From Bradysia coprophila (taxonomy: Eukaryota; Arthropoda; Insecta; Diptera; Sciaridae): a stretch of DNA of 64,000 bases. This document shows, in pieces, positions 35,119 to 48,260 of this stretch (position 1 is the first letter of the stretch; each line of letters opens with the position of its first letter). A program made the position numbers and the translations under genes. The DNA is taken from contig NC_050735.1 in the NCBI RefSeq assembly GCF_014529535.1, positions 8,505,739 through 8,569,738 on the forward strand, written 5' to 3'. The notes beneath the pieces are model-generated. The model made no database searches. It was not told the origin of the DNA and saw only the letters and a program-made list of their open reading frames with translations.

Positions 35119-36821
35119 TCTCTAACGGAGTACTTTTTGTTGAGTGTAATGGACACTTAAGTATCTTAACCCGTTTTCAGAACCTAGATTTTTTATTTCG
35201 GGGATTTTTTTTTAGTTCACGTACTTTTTACTAGTACTAGTACTTTGTTCACGTACAAGAATAATAAAGCGATGATTACGTAAGGTAAATAAGTTACATA
35301 AATCACATATGTAGCAGGAAGCACATTATATTGGACTATACCGAACAATTTACATCTTATCCGCTGAACGACTTACGAACCCAAAACTGTCTTCGTGTTA
35401 CATTTTTAATGAACATACACTCGAATGAATATGAGAAAGAAATGGATTAATTGTCAACCGTATGAAATTGATAAACGATATGTTGTCACATTCGTTAAGC
35501 TTTGCCAGGTAAACTCAATTCATTTTGTTTCAAAATAAATTTTCTTAGTGTGCTGAAGAGACAGGCTGATACTTTATATTCATCGTCTATATGTGACATC
35601 CAACCCAAATTATATGGGTGTACACAAAGCGAGTTCGGTATAATATTTCGAAGCCAAACACACTGTTCCAATTTGACAAAACGTATTAGATAAATCTTTT
35701 GATTTCCATCACAAATTGAATCTAATACAAAGTGAATTAGAATCAATAATTAATTCGCTTATGTCTCAGGGAAAATGCTGTTATCATGCCATTAGCATAA
35801 ACGCTTTTACGTGGTGTTTTTAGCGTAATCGTATATTGTATATACCATCAAACAAAGACGGTAACGTAACCATACTTGATGTACCGCAACACGTTATTCA
35901 TCTAAATAATGTAAAGTGAATTCAAGATATTTTCTATCATTAATTGCATTTCACTTTGAACGATGTTCGCCGTAATAAATCAAGGTTAGGTAACTTGTGT
36001 AAAACATATTTTCTTGTTGAATGTGGATGGGAGATGGGTCATGGGTGAGCATAAGTAAATCGATTAAAATTCACACCTTTCTGTCTCTCTCTATCTCTCT
36101 TTTGTTTGAACATATTTTATGTGCTTCATCGTACATTTAGCTAAAACAAATTTTCAAATCTCATAAATCTCTTTCACCGTTATCCTAGAAAATATTCCAA
36201 ACATTCAAAACAAATTTATCCCAGCCTTTACCACAACAAAATGTCGTGCATTTGTGTCTAATTTAATAATTTATACCTAAATCCCAATGAAAATTGCTTG
36301 ATCTAATTTTCACTTGGAAAGCCGAGAAAGGAGCAGGTCGTATAAATGTACCTTAGCTTTGAGACAATCAAACCACTAAATAAAATTTTATACTTTATGT
36401 AGTTATATGTCAATTTGCAACTTTGCAATGAAAATAAAACCGGATCGATCTTGCAGAGAGATTGAGAGCTTAAAAGGAATTTAGACAATTTTCCATACAG
36501 AAACAATAACAAGCATTTGAGACACGCGGTAAGTGCACTTAAGTTGAAATGCAAAGAGGAAATTTTCCTTATTTTTACACTTTGTGTGTAAATCAAGCGT
36601 AAAACATAAAGTTGCATGATTGACAAAGCAAAATTGTAAATTTACTAAAAACCTCTTTACTTGGAAATATTATAATCAAAAGTTCCAACTAAAAGTAGAG
36701 TTCAAAGAGTTTACTACTTTGACTTATCAATTCAAATATTCGCGGAATAAATTGACAAAGTGGAAATGAAAAGGCTGTTAACCAAAGCTGAAAGGTGTTA
36801 GTAATTAAGCGTAGTACACAG
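35119..36821. other. Gene-free region
   Basis: No supported gene, RNA or structured repeat. The several open frames are short and AT-driven. Confidence 0.5.
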
Positions 36822-37050
36822 TAGATTGTGAAAATTGTTATCGTCACTATCGCAAAAATCAGCGATGGCACTGCTTTCGAGTCGGTCTTTTAAGATACGG
36901 AATTTAAAAATCTGACTCATTTGTTAGGAAATTAAATTTTCGATCACATTGTCCATGAAAATATTCTTCGATGAAGTGACAGAAGTGACCTACTTGCCGA
37001 CAGCTTCAATCATAGAGAGCCCTGTGAAACAGTGCTCAAATCCACAATCT
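36822..37050. repeat. Short inverted-repeat element, copy 2
   Basis: tagattgtga...tccacaatctg; a diverged copy of 32548-32777 in the same orientation. The frames in the two copies are not conserved, so it is non-coding. Confidence 0.7.
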
Positions 37051-37617
37051 GTTCGTGAGATTTTACCCTATCATGGGCGCTTGTCTATCTGTCTGTTCCA
37101 CAAATTTGTTGGAAGTTTTGGTAGTTGTGTTAGTCGGCAGTTGATATAGTTGCGAACTGGATTGACATTCAAAATTGCAAAGTCAGCATCAGCAAATCAA
37201 CACCAGGCAAATAATAATTAGCTGCTATCTGATAACTGATAGCTCACAGTTAATATTGCAATTCGAAAATTTGGTAGTTGGTAGCTGGCTACCAAGTTTA
37301 TAATTGACTATCAATCTCCGTTTTTGGTGAAGAGATGTTTACTATTCGAGAACTACGCACCGACTGACGCAATTATTCTATCTGCTTGCCTATTAATAGC
37401 TAGAATTTTTGACTACCAAACTGGTAGTTAACTACCATGCTGAAAAGAATTATTGATCATTTAGTGATATTCGGCATTTAAAGAACATGAATATTAAATT
37501 TTATTTTAAGTTGGACCGATTTATAATTAGTTGGCAGAAAATTAATTCAATATGTTGTCCGTTCTCAAGTACTAAGAAAGGGACTCGTCAAAATACGAGA
37601 GGGAAACAACCAAGTTA

Positions 37618-38180
37618 TATAAACATACTGAAGGTAACTCAAACTCTCAGTGAATAGGAAGAAATACTCAAAGTAAATAAACACTGAAGGTAATGCAGAC
37701 CCTCAACGGATCAGAGAAATTATGGATCCAAACTTTCAGGTGAATTCATTTTCGTATGTTGTCTAACTTAGACTTGTGCAACATAACGCCGCTAAATCGC
37801 TCCAGATTCACCACTAGATGCAACTTGACGCAAACGAATTCAATACGTGTGTAACATGACGGAGCTAAAATTCACCTGAAAGTTTGGATCCTTGTGTAAC
37901 TGCGGATTTGCATTACCTTCAGTGTTTATATACTTTGGAAATACGGACCCCAAGTATCGGGTGAATATAAGATTTGTTATGTTGCAACCATGACGTTTAA
38001 CATAATAATGTTGTTGGAACTGCGTTGTTTAATCAGTATTGAGTTTTGCATGTGCTACAACATAACAAAGTGAATTACATTTGTGTCGAACATTATACAA
38101 ATTATATACACCCGAAAGTGGGCGTCCGTGTGTTCTTGCGGATTTGCGTTACTTTCAATATGTTTATTTACCTTGGAAAC
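37618..38180. repeat. Cluster of inverted repeat modules
   Basis: The module of 35021-35118 occurs here as a partial copy (37618-37650), a full inverted copy (37669-37768) and a forward copy (37868-37937), plus a diverged forward copy at about 38098-38170. The 37618-37937 part can fold into a large hairpin. Confidence 0.65.
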
Positions 38181-38220
38181 AACAACGGAAAATCCTGTCG
38201 CATTCACATGTCATTCTCCA

Positions 38221-38317
38221 TTCATTCGGTCATATTTTTCCTCAGTTCGACCATATTTCCCCTTCATTCGGTCATATTTTCCCCCCATTCGCCCATATTT
38301 TCCCTTATTTTCCCCCA
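38221..38317. repeat. Minisatellite, ~24-bp unit
   Basis: Four imperfect copies of cattcggtcatattttcccc. It creates overlapping open frames on the plus strand, which I do not regard as genes. Confidence 0.75.
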
Positions 38318-39349
38318 TGTACACCAAGAACTTTTCGTGGCGAGACCGAAAATACCTCTAAAAAACCATGGGCTCACAGTCCGAGTTTTTTCAACTGGAT
38401 AATATTACATTCCAACGTTATACATCGCTAAGACATTCAAGTTCTTTGTTGTATCCATGCTCTTCCATTTAATATAGCTTAAAAAATTCAATGAGATATT
38501 GTCTCATGTACCACTTTCAGTCATCCCGTCGCTCCTCTACAACGAACGATGAAATATCTGCTTTGATAACTTCAATCCTTTTGTTCGGCATGTACTCCTT
38601 GTTAACCACTATATTATAAAAATGCACCATTGTGAAAAGTGATATCAATAGGCAATGTATAAAGCCTTCAATTCTTCAATATTTCAATTTTTTTTCCTCA
38701 TCTTTTAGTTGAACGTATAATATTCATAAATCAACAACGTTGAAAGACTATAAGATGTAGTATATTACGCTTATGTACACACTGCAGTCTTAAATAGTAC
38801 TCCGCGCAACGCTTCTTTGTATTACTATTATGAATGCCAACATCATACCATTGTTCAACAAATCCGCTACAGTTTTTTTGTTCGATTGTTTTACATGCGT
38901 ACAAAAGGAAAGTAAAATCTAAAGATAATGAATTATTGGACGGGTTGAATGGGACATTCATTCAAAGCAGCTTGTGGTGCCGAAATCGTGCATATATATG
39001 TGTAGCACATTGTGTACTGGATGATCTTCTGAGTTCATTGTAGCCAGCAGTGTATATAAGGAATAGCGTTCAGTAAGAATAGACGCATCGCATAAGAGAT
39101 GAGTTCTGGATCTCGTAATAATATGTAAATGAGTGCGTTTGAATCTGTTTTTAAAATCGTTATGTACTCAGCTGTGACATTAGACCATACCTGACCTAGT
39201 AGATTATATTCATTGTAGAGTTTGACCTAATCGTATGTAACATAATTGGTCAAGTAAGTAAGTCATGATTGCACGAGTAAGTATACGAGAATATACGAAA
39301 TCACCCATTCAAACAAGTGCATTTTCTTACTTAGCCAAGTATGTAACCA
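38318..39349. other. Gene-free region
   Basis: Nothing can be supported here beyond the edge of the MITE that follows. Confidence 0.45.
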
Positions 39350-39357
39350 CATTGACA

Positions 39358-39604
39358 CAAGGCTGTATACTTTGGGGAGGTCTATTTACTTTCATTGAGG
39401 TCACGCAGATACAAATACGCGGGTTACACACCACAGTTGATGATAAAATGGCCGATTTCATACAAAAATTCACCTACTCCGATGATTCTCGTCGTCTTGA
39501 TGATGTGGTGAATTTTTTTACATGTAAAATCATCAGAAGTGGTGTGTTCCCGCGTATCTAATAAAATGGTGGTCTGCGTGACCTCCTCAAAGTATACAGC
39601 CTTG
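39358..39604. mobile_element. hAT-like MITE, caaggctgtatac family, copy 1
   Basis: Ends caaggctgtatactttgggg and its inverse ...aaagtatacagccttg. The 8-bp direct repeat cattgaca is present on both sides (39350-39357 and 39605-39612). Subterminal repeats include cgcag.t and acgcggg. 247 bp, non-coding. Confidence 0.88.
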
Positions 39605-39945
39605 CATTGACAAACAAACATTGAATTTGTGCCGTAACCTTGTTACGTAGTCTAAACCCCCTGTTTAAGCTGGTAAAAATTTAGATCTTTCATCCACAAA
39701 GGGCAAGAGATGTAAGAGAACCAATTGTATTTGAGAAACACCATAATATACCTATTTCAATCGAACTGTAAAAAATTTGAAATTTCCACCGAAATGTATC
39801 GTTCTTGAAATGCAACGGCGGCACTGGCGCGGCGAAATATGACATTATTTTTGACATATTTGTTTTGACATGATTTGACATTTAGCAAAACGTATACAGA
39901 CAGCCTCGAACTGAGACTTTACAATCTAACGAAAAAAGGCCAATA

Positions 39946-41569
39946 ATGTCGGAATATGAAGCCGTTCGTCGGGGTAAATTAGTTCTCAAAGGAGAGCCAT
40001 CCAAGTAAGTGTTGAGTAAATAAAATCCAATTTCGATTTTAACGTGCGTGGAATTTCTTGTAGGACCAAAAAACGTAAACACAAGAAGGAGAAAAGTGAC
40101 AAACCAAAAAAACGAACTGTAGATGAAGATGCATTAAAGCACGGCGGCTGGTGGAAAGCAACAAAATTCGAAGACATTACTGGTTCTGTTGCAATAGAAT
40201 ACGGCAAAAATTCGTACATAACAGCCCTCGACAATGGCTTGTTTTCACTGGGCGCTCCACACAACGAAAATGACGGCCCATCACCCGAGGAGATTTTCAC
40301 GGCATTCCCCATCAACGATGCACGCGTGGCCTTTAAGTCTGGCTACGGTAAATATTTGAAAGTGGAAAAAGACGGAATGGTGACGGGCAGATCGGATGCA
40401 GTGAGTCTGTTGGAACAATTTGAGCCAGTGTTTCAGGACGGTAAACTAGCACTACAGGCGGGAAATGGTTGTTTCATGAGCGTTGATCCGGAGGATGATG
40501 CAGTGGTTGCGCTGAGGAAAGTTGCCGGCGAAGCCGAAGTGGTGACAATTCGTGCTTGTGCCGTGCGTGAATTAAATTCCGACGATGACGTTCCGACGGA
40601 GGAGAAAGGGAACTTGGATCAGGTTGAAATAAACTACGTGTGAGTATTCAATGCCGGTTGTCACTTGTAAAATGTTTCAAATATTCGTCAAAGAAAGATT
40701 CTCAGGCTCTGAAAGAATAGGTTGAGAAACGCCATGTAAACTTTCAGTACACAGAAAATCTCTTCCAAGTTGGTGGAGGCACCACTGTAGATACTTAACT
40801 CGGAGGTGGCTCAACCTGTTCATTTAGAAAGTAGCACGAGCTGGTTATCCAGACTTATTTGTCACTTTCATTGACTCGTTATATTCCCAGTCCGATCAGG
40901 TCTAGGTCGACCGGATTTAGTTCACGTTTACCGAAACCTACTCTTAACCTGAACCCGAATAAAAAATTTGAGGTTCAACGTGAATCAGGCTTTCCCATTT
41001 CAGGTTTAGGTCCACCTGAATCTGAAGTTACCGGAACTGAAATGAAAATTTCCTGACCAGTTTTGTTCAGGCTAAATCTGAAACTGGTCTGATTAGAGCC
41101 GTGAAGCATCGTCAAGATTTCTTTTGGAGATTTTTGTTGGCTTTTCTTTACATTCTGGCGATTCTTTTTGGTGATTTAACAAATCAACAAAAAATGATGA
41201 ATTGCCAAGATTGCTAGAGTGTTCAGAAAGGCCAAGAAAAATCGCCAAAGTATGAAGAAATACGAGTTGACTTCATGGAAATGGTCTGATTTAATTCAGG
41301 TTTTTCCGTTTCGGGTTCTGGTCAGGATATAACTGATCTGTTCTGAGCTGATAACCTTTACAGTAACAATACAAATGCACAACTGATCAGCTTACTAATT
41401 ACGTTTCTTCAATTTCTACAGGAAAAAATTCCAAAAATTCCAAGACAAGAAAATGAGGATCAGCAAAGAAGACAAGTCAGCGCTGGAAAAGGCCAAAAAT
41501 GACGGCATCCTGCACGAGACACTACTGGATCGCCGAAGTAAAATGAAAGCCGATCGATATTGTAAGTGA
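39946..41569 (+). CDS. FRG1: FRG1 protein homolog
   Basis: Three exons: 39946-40004, 40064-40639 and 41422-41569. The CDS is 783 nt, encoding 260 residues (vertebrate FRG1 is 258). The N-terminus [17 protein letters not shown] matches the family start, followed by a Lys/Arg-rich nuclear or nucleolar signal ([16 protein letters not shown]). The fascin-like beta-trefoil region begins [19 protein letters not shown] and contains [13 protein letters not shown] and [13 protein letters not shown]. The C-terminus, [15 protein letters not shown] followed by a stop, is strongly conserved, so the GTAAGT-looking sequence at its end is coding plus stop, not a splice donor. FRG1 is a nuclear RNA- and actin-binding protein linked to splicing. 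AATAAA is at 41596-41601. It converges with the gene ending at 41785. Confidence 0.95.
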
Positions 41570-41784
41570 ATTCCTCTGTTCTGTGGGTCATTTTGAATAA
41601 AAAAAGAAACGGTGCCGAACCGATATGTAACTACCAAAATAGCTCTTTAATTCCGTGTCTTCTGTATAAAATCTTCCGTGGAAGTATAATTTTGTACAAA
41701 AAAATGATTTTAAATAATGAAAAAAAAATACTCGAAGCGAATCTCTCACAACTTTGTCTGTCTACGGTTAAAATTCGAAGGTAC

Positions 41785-44700
41785 TTACACACTGATCGTA
41801 AGCCGCGAATTGACGAAAATTTTCACCTTAAGTAGTCCTGGATTCACCTCTGACCACCTGTCAATGTACACGAACAATTTTAGCATGTCATTTAAAACTC
41901 CACTACCCAACATTGAGACTTACGTTAAGTTCCGCTCTCTAAATCGATTTTTCACTTTCTGCTTTATCGTCGAAATCCCATTGGCACTGTGCAATCCACG
42001 ACCGGTTATTACGAAAATGTACTTGTACGTTTGCGGTTGGGTCTTCAGTTTGTTGATATGCTTATCCAAAAATATGTCAAGGCACTCGGCGGCTTCATTC
42101 ACATGCAAATAATGCAGGTCCAGCATGTCTATAAACCGAATAAGAAAAGAACATCACAAACCGTAATTCGGATTCGGATGGTGGCAGCAGTTCGCGATCT
42201 TACCCGGATTCTTTTGTGTCAAATTATGCACTTCCATGATACAATTGGCTGCTTTGTGGTTGTACGCGTCGATTTTGGTTTTATGCAAATTGGCCACCTG
42301 TGAGTAGTACAGAGCGACCGATGTGTTGCCTCGCTGGATGGCCTCTTTGGCTTTGTTGTAACACTCAGCCTTCAGTTGAGTGTGACGCATGGCTAGATTT
42401 CTGGTGTCTTCAAACTCTTTCAGTGCATACCGTTTCGCCTCATCTGGCCCGAGTTTTCGATTTTCCAGCGATGTCTGTCGCCTTGACCTGTAGATCTGGC
42501 GATGGGAATGCGATAAAAATTAAGTTCAACATCAACATGGGAACCCATTCCCAGATACTTACCGTCATTTCCACCTCATTCTGAACTTCTTCCAACAACT
42601 GACGGCCTTCTATCGCTATTTTATCTGCTGATTTACCGCTTAACGTGTCTTTCAGCACATCAACCGTTTCGCTGAATTTATTGTTGTGGGCCGCCAGCAC
42701 TTCGACCAATGTATCTCGGTCAATATCCGGGAAAATGTTGCAGAGTTTATCGTGTGTCATCTGCAAGGCCAGATCCTGTGGCGTTTTGCTTTTCCACTCG
42801 TCCATTTCTGTTCTGTACGCGGCCAACGCATATTCCATTTCCATTATATCTTTCAGGTCGCTCGGTGGTTTCGTATGCTTATGTAAACCGGGATAGTTTT
42901 GCTGCGACTGCAATTGTTTCGCAAATTCAGCATCTTCTTTGATTGACTTTTGACGTTGTTCTTCCAGCTGATTGAACATCGATTCCATCCATAACGCATA
43001 CAACTGTTGTGCCAACGATTTCGGCATAAACACATTTGCTTTTAAGTTCTCCAGCGCATCACGCTGATAAGCTTCAACGCCAAATACTGAATCCAACTGG
43101 CACACCAGATCCATTCCCAGATTTATTTCCAGCAGTTCATCGTCCTTCTCATTCGAATCGGTGTCAACGACATCCACGGCACAGGCACTTTCCTCAGTAT
43201 TAGTGTCGGTATTAGTGGTCGAATCGACAATACCTGCTGCTGGTGACATGACATGACCGCGACGAAGATTTCGAATCTTTCTGGTGTGATTGGAGTAATG
43301 TTCGTCGCCAATTTGGAAACTCTCTTCGATCATTCGTTTTGCAGCCAACTGTTCTTCAGTGTTGATGGCAACGCGATTCGGTCTCGGTCGCTGGTATGTT
43401 GAAGCAAAGCTCAGTTCATCGGGTATGCTTGCAGAAGGCACATTTGTTTGATCGGTATTGATAGTTTTGCTATTCGAACCGTCACAGTCACATTCAAAAT
43501 CATTTCTGGTGCCACAGACATTGCCGTCCCCATTATGATATTCATCCACCCGTGTTTCATCCTTTAACAGAATATCCATCGTCCAGTCACCGTCACCCTC
43601 ACACTTTTCAAACAAATCCCACAGAACATCCAATGAAACCGACGGATAAATTGACCGAATTTGTGCAAACGAATCGTTTTCGTTTTTACAGTTCTTACGA
43701 TGCTTGTGCAGCATCGTCTCTTTGGGCTCTTCTTCGGTCGGTGACTTGTTGCTCTCGATGGCATTTTCGTTACTTTCTTTGAGTAAAGTAAACAAATTGG
43801 AATGCAGTTCGTTCGTGACTGTTGCTGATCGGCTGTCGGTCGATCTTTGTTTAGCATTTCGTTGCTGTTTCGGCGGTGACACACGGCCCGTCTGAGTGGC
43901 GTTGCTTTTCCAAAATTCAACTCGTTCAACGTCAAATTTAGTCCACTCAGTAGCCGCATTGACATTGCGGAAAGCTTCTTCGACAGACTCGTATTGCACA
44001 AGATCTGGTACCTGACCAGGCGCATCGAAATTGTTTCTCTTTGTTAAATGTCGGACGGAAGTTCGTTGCGATTTTGGTGTGAACTGATGGATTGTGTTAT
44101 TCAGCTGCGTTGATGTGGAGTTCATCGGTGGAAATTGGCGATACTGTGGCATGGGCATTGCATAGTTTAGTCCAAAACTTTCCATCACAGATGAAACGGT
44201 CGTTGGTTCGTAACCGTTCAGCATTCTTTCAATACTTTCTTTGGGCACACCGTGTGAATTTTTCATCGCAAGTTTACCGGGCGACTGTGACCAGCTGTTT
44301 TTCGCTTCCGCAATATGAACCACGTATCCGCATCGCACGGCAATGTCAAAGTAAGACTTCATTTCCCACACTTTCATATTTGTGTTGTCAATGATGATCG
44401 GACTCCAACCCCTGCAAGCGTAGTAATTGACTCGTTTACGGTTGTTGTCGTGCACTTCGCCGAGTCGATGCGACGAGAAATTATAGTTGCCACGGTCATC
44501 ATAGAAATAATCGTCCGAGCTGAAGATATGATTGCAATAATCGTCGCATGTCGTTGCATCGATAATTTCCTTCGATAAATACGATTTTCCCGATCCAGGA
44601 GCCCCGCGCATAATGACCATAACTTTGATTCCTTTCAGGATCTGTTTGGAAATTTCGTGCAGCTCTGGCCGATCATGAAATATGGCTTTGGGTTTCGGAC

Positions 44701-45165
44701 GAATAGGTAGGCCTGCTACATCAGTAGTGTCGGAAAAATTGTTGAATTTTCGATTTGTTTTTTTGATAGCTCCGGCGTAAGTGAATGGCTGACTGTCCAG
44801 TTGCACTTTTCCGTCTTCAACGTCAATGTTACTAACACCTTCTTCTAAGTCAATCAAATTCTCACTGTCCCCGACAGTGTTTTGAGTTTCTTCCGATTCT
44901 ACCACCATGTCAGCGTCACTTTCGATTTTGGTTCTGTTTCCACTCTTTGCCTGCGCCTGCATTTTTGTTAGACTTATCATACAATCATCCACTGGAAAAG
45001 AAAGAGCAATTAAACAATGGAACATCAATCGGTCGATCAGAGCTTACAATTCCAATTGCATTTGGTGCACACATTGAAAATGACGTCGGATTGTATCTCA
45101 TCGCCAAAGTTGTATGTTAGCAATGCGAATACCCCGTCATTGGAGACGTTATTGTTGTTTTCCAT
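41785..45165 (-). CDS. N4BP2: N4BP2/Cue2-like protein: CUE, P-loop kinase, DUF1771 and Smr domains
   Basis: Five exons read from high to low: 45165-45048, 44991-42563, 42495-42204, 42128-41924 and 41857-41785. CDS is 3117 nt, 1038 residues, all introns GT-AG. Exon 1 plus the start of exon 2 form an N-terminal CUE-like helix bundle (DVIFNVCTKCNWN joined to DDCMISL). A P-loop kinase domain follows with GAPGSGKS at about residues 169-176. Further CUE-like segments are SIYPSVSLDVLWDLFEKC and IFPDIDRDTLVEVL. Then comes DUF1771 (LAMRHTQLKAECYNKA) and a C-terminal Smr domain (LDLHYLHVNEA, VITGRGLHSANG, ending VNPGLLKVK). This order is that of metazoan N4BP2. The yeast and worm relatives Cue2 and NONU-1 are ribosome-associated endonucleases of no-go mRNA decay, so a role at stalled ribosomes is likely by family. 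Its stop lies about 216 nt from the FRG1 stop. Confidence 0.93.
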
Positions 45166-45548
45166 GGTTTAACTTTTGTTTCTTTATTGTGGTGCGAACA
45201 TTGACAGCTCCTTGGGCCCATTAATTTGTGTTGCGATGAATCGTTTTTCTATTTCGTAATGAAAACTCAAGTATTATGCGATAATGAACTAAATGGATAC
45301 TGTTAAAATTGGAGACAGAGAATCCAGACACATCTAAACAGACGTGTATCTTTTGTTGATAACAACTGGCGGGGAAAAAAGAAGTGACATTGAACAAAAA
45401 ATGTTTTCATTTTGGTTTTTCTAAAGTTGGCTAGCCTGGACGTCATTATGCAGCCGCTGCCACCATATCCATTAAGAAACGGGATCAGCGGGATGTAGTA
45501 ACGATGCCAGAGAAATAATAATGTATCGTATTGGTTGCGAGGCAGTAA
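45166..45548. other. Upstream region of the N4BP2-like gene
   Basis: No TATA box is recognised on the minus strand. Nothing else is supported. Confidence 0.4.
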
Positions 45549-45774
45549 ACTTGGGGAGGTCACGCAGGTCGCAATTTTATTAGATACGCGGGGACTCACC
45601 ACTTCTGATGATTTTACATGTAAAAAAAATTCACCACATCATCAAGGCGACGAGAATCATCACAAGAGGTGAATTTTTGTATGGAATCGGCCATTTTGTC
45701 ATCAACTGTGGTGTGTTACCCGCGTATCTGTATTTGCGTGACCTTTCCAAAGTTTACAGCCTTGAGAAAGACTC
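45549..45774. mobile_element. MITE, caaggctgtatac family, copy 2
   Basis: The left end lacks the first few bases (starts gtaaacttggggaggtcacg) and the right end is ggtcacgcaaat inverted ...tttacagccttg. The interior shares ttcaccac/gtggtgaa motifs with copies 1 and 3. No target duplication is visible, consistent with an older or damaged copy. Confidence 0.75.
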
Positions 45775-45919
45775 CATCATAGCAGCTGGGAAGCCCTGAC
45801 TAGCTGCAGGCAATTGAAGGTATTTTTAGTGGAACACCAAGACACGCGATTCTAAACTATCAACTTCACAAGATAGTAATCGTTAACGACCCAATTTGTA
45901 TAGGTGAGGTTGTGGTCTA

Positions 45920-46105
45920 CAAGGCTGTATACTTTGGGGAGGTGACGCAGATCGCCATTTTATTAGATACGCGGGAACACACCTTTTCCATACAAACAAA
46001 TTCACCAAAATTGAATTTGTATGGCGTGGTGAATTTTTTGTATGAAACGTGGTGTGTAACCCGCGTATCTGCATCTGCGTGACCTCCCCAAAGTATACAG
46101 CCTTG
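45920..46105. mobile_element. hAT-like MITE, caaggctgtatac family, copy 3
   Basis: 186 bp with full-length inverted ends caaggctgtatactttgggg / aaagtatacagccttg. Flanked by the 8-bp repeat gtggtcta (45912-45919 and 46106-46113). Confidence 0.9.
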
Positions 46106-46113
46106 GTGGTCTA

Positions 46114-48180
46114 GACATGTGCGCTGCCACTTTCATAGAGCGAGGCATTTAGGGGATAACTACTGAAGAGCAATTGGAAATAAACCTATAGCTAGCTTTT
46201 CTTTCATTAAAGAAAGCAATTAACAAAGGTTAATTTATCAAACCATAATCATAATTAACGCTTTTGCGAACGAGTCCACGATAATTTTTTGGTTATGTGT
46301 CAAATGTCAAATGTTTGGTAACTGTCAAATGATGAAATCGCGTTCGGCCAGTCCAAATTCGTGTTTACAATTACTTGGAACAAACCTATTGCTTTTTCAA
46401 TTTAGCTTTCAGTATTTGTATTGTAAAGTTTTTGCATGTGCACGAGCTCCTCAATACAACCAAACAAAACCTAGCACTGAACCAAGTACGTATGCGAGTA
46501 CTTTATTTCCGAGGGGCATTCTCAAGGCAGTATTGCAAAAATTTCTCTTGTAAATAGATTTTTGTCAAATAGCGATTTCCTCCCAAGTTGTCAATTTTAT
46601 CCAGTTGACTTAAAAAAATTAAAACTTTGAGGTTAGCTGAATGAAAATGGTAATTTATTTGACATCTGAAATGACATTGACAATGATCTACTAAATTTGT
46701 ACCGTTCGTACACAAAACGCTCAGTTTTCTAGCTTCTTGATCAACTCATTCTTAATCTGTTCCTGTTCTTTCAGAAACGAAAATTCAATAGATTAAGGAA
46801 TTTATTTATGTATTGTCCGTTGACAAGCGGATCGCCACCAGTTCTTGGTGGGTTTAGATTTTTGTTTGTTACACGTTGCCACGCGTTGTTGACAATTTCA
46901 AGATATTTTAATTGAGAGGTTACGCTGATCGCTTGGTGGAAAAAGGGCTTCTTGCACAAATTCACGCCGTAAGTGTGCCTAAAATTTAAATTTTAAGTGA
47001 ACGATTAGATGAAAAAGTGAACGGAAAAATACATTTCAACGCTTCCCTGTATGAAAATGACGCTACGTTGAAAAGACCTCCGCACTCTTCATTTTGAATT
47101 TCGACCGCACTTACGGCGTGAATTGAAGACCTTGTACATATGTTTGACATTGAAATGTGGGCAACAAAGAGAAACAAAATTTCAAAACCAACCGAAACCC
47201 AGTGCTTCCACCTACATACAAAACACATACCGAACACGCCAATCTTAATCTACCACTTTAAATACAATAAACGAAAATAAAACGTAGGTAGCATTTCTAC
47301 CATTTCTACGTATAAGTCATGTTAAAGTGCTGAGACGTAACCGACGTAACGTTGCGTATGTTTAACGTGTTAAAACTCTGAAACTTCAAATTCATGTAAA
47401 CGGCGTTGGCTGTCAACGGCAACTCAATTTCATTCAAGCTGATCTGAGAGGCTAGCTCTTTTGGCATTGAATATTTTGTGTGGTAGAGTCTAACAAAAAA
47501 AATTATTTCATTGAATTTGTGGTTGTCCAACAAACATAATTGAATTTTTGCTAATTTCAATTAGTTATTTCCATAGCTAGCTTCCGAAAAATAAAATTCG
47601 TTGTCCGTTCCCCGATTCGGGTAAGCGAATTTAAACAAATTATTGTCGTGAATTTTGATCGGATTATATGTCAATGGTGTTCCTTAAAGGCACATCCTTA
47701 ATTGAAAGTGAATCTTTTGCTTGGTTTTTTTGCATTATTCTGCGTCCATGAGCGTTCAATTTACAATTCAATTGATGGGGACTGTAAATCCTTTTCATTT
47801 ACATAACCTCAATTCTGTGGACAGTTGTTTCCGTCAGATTTCACTACAAATTTTTATTACGTTTCCTATGTGCGTTTCGGTGCTCCGTTGATTTTCAATG
47901 TGAGCTTTGGAGTCATCAGATATAATCTGATTTCCGAAGAATTTTCTTCTGATGAAAGAAAAAATTGACAGACATCAGTTGCTCAACATCGATCAATTAA
48001 GTCTGTTGGTTGGCTAGAGTATGGCACCTAGTGCGAGTCGAATTAATTGCGCAACGTCTATTTTACCTCCTCCAAATCATTATTTACTCCATTTGCTTTC
48101 ACCATTCCCATTCCTAAATCAAATGTCTTAAAGAACTTCATCGCTGCCGCTGACTAAAAATCTTTGTTTATGTTCTTTTA
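46114..48180. other. Region without a firm gene; foldback at 46959-47124
   Basis: Several minus-strand frames between 46500 and 47560 look mildly coding (for example SLNEIELPLTANAVYMNLKF near 47440, and QEQIKNELIKKLEN before a stop near 46730). I could not join them into a model and recognise no family. A 166-bp foldback with 16-bp arms (aattcacgccgtaagt at 46959 and its inverse ending 47124) sits among them. The 3' part is upstream of the DCN1-like gene and should contain its promoter and a 5' UTR intron, since tcttttag at 48180 looks like an acceptor. Confidence 0.4.
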
Positions 48181-48260
48181 GGTGTCAATGTTCCAATAAA
48201 TCGAACCAATTTTTGCAAACAAAAAGCAATTCCAATCAATTGGATCAATCAACTGCGGTC

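Noticed and set aside
38046-38431. Three overlapping open frames near 38.2 kb
   Set aside because: They exist because of a 24-bp minisatellite. They have no splice support or family features.
42154-42390. Separate small genes for the DUF1771 and Smr parts
   Set aside because: Splice phases join both to the large upstream exon, giving the known N4BP2 domain order.
46503-47560. A four-exon minus-strand gene
   Set aside because: Individual frames look slightly coding, but no combination of splice sites gave a continuous protein, and a foldback element lies between them. Left as unresolved.
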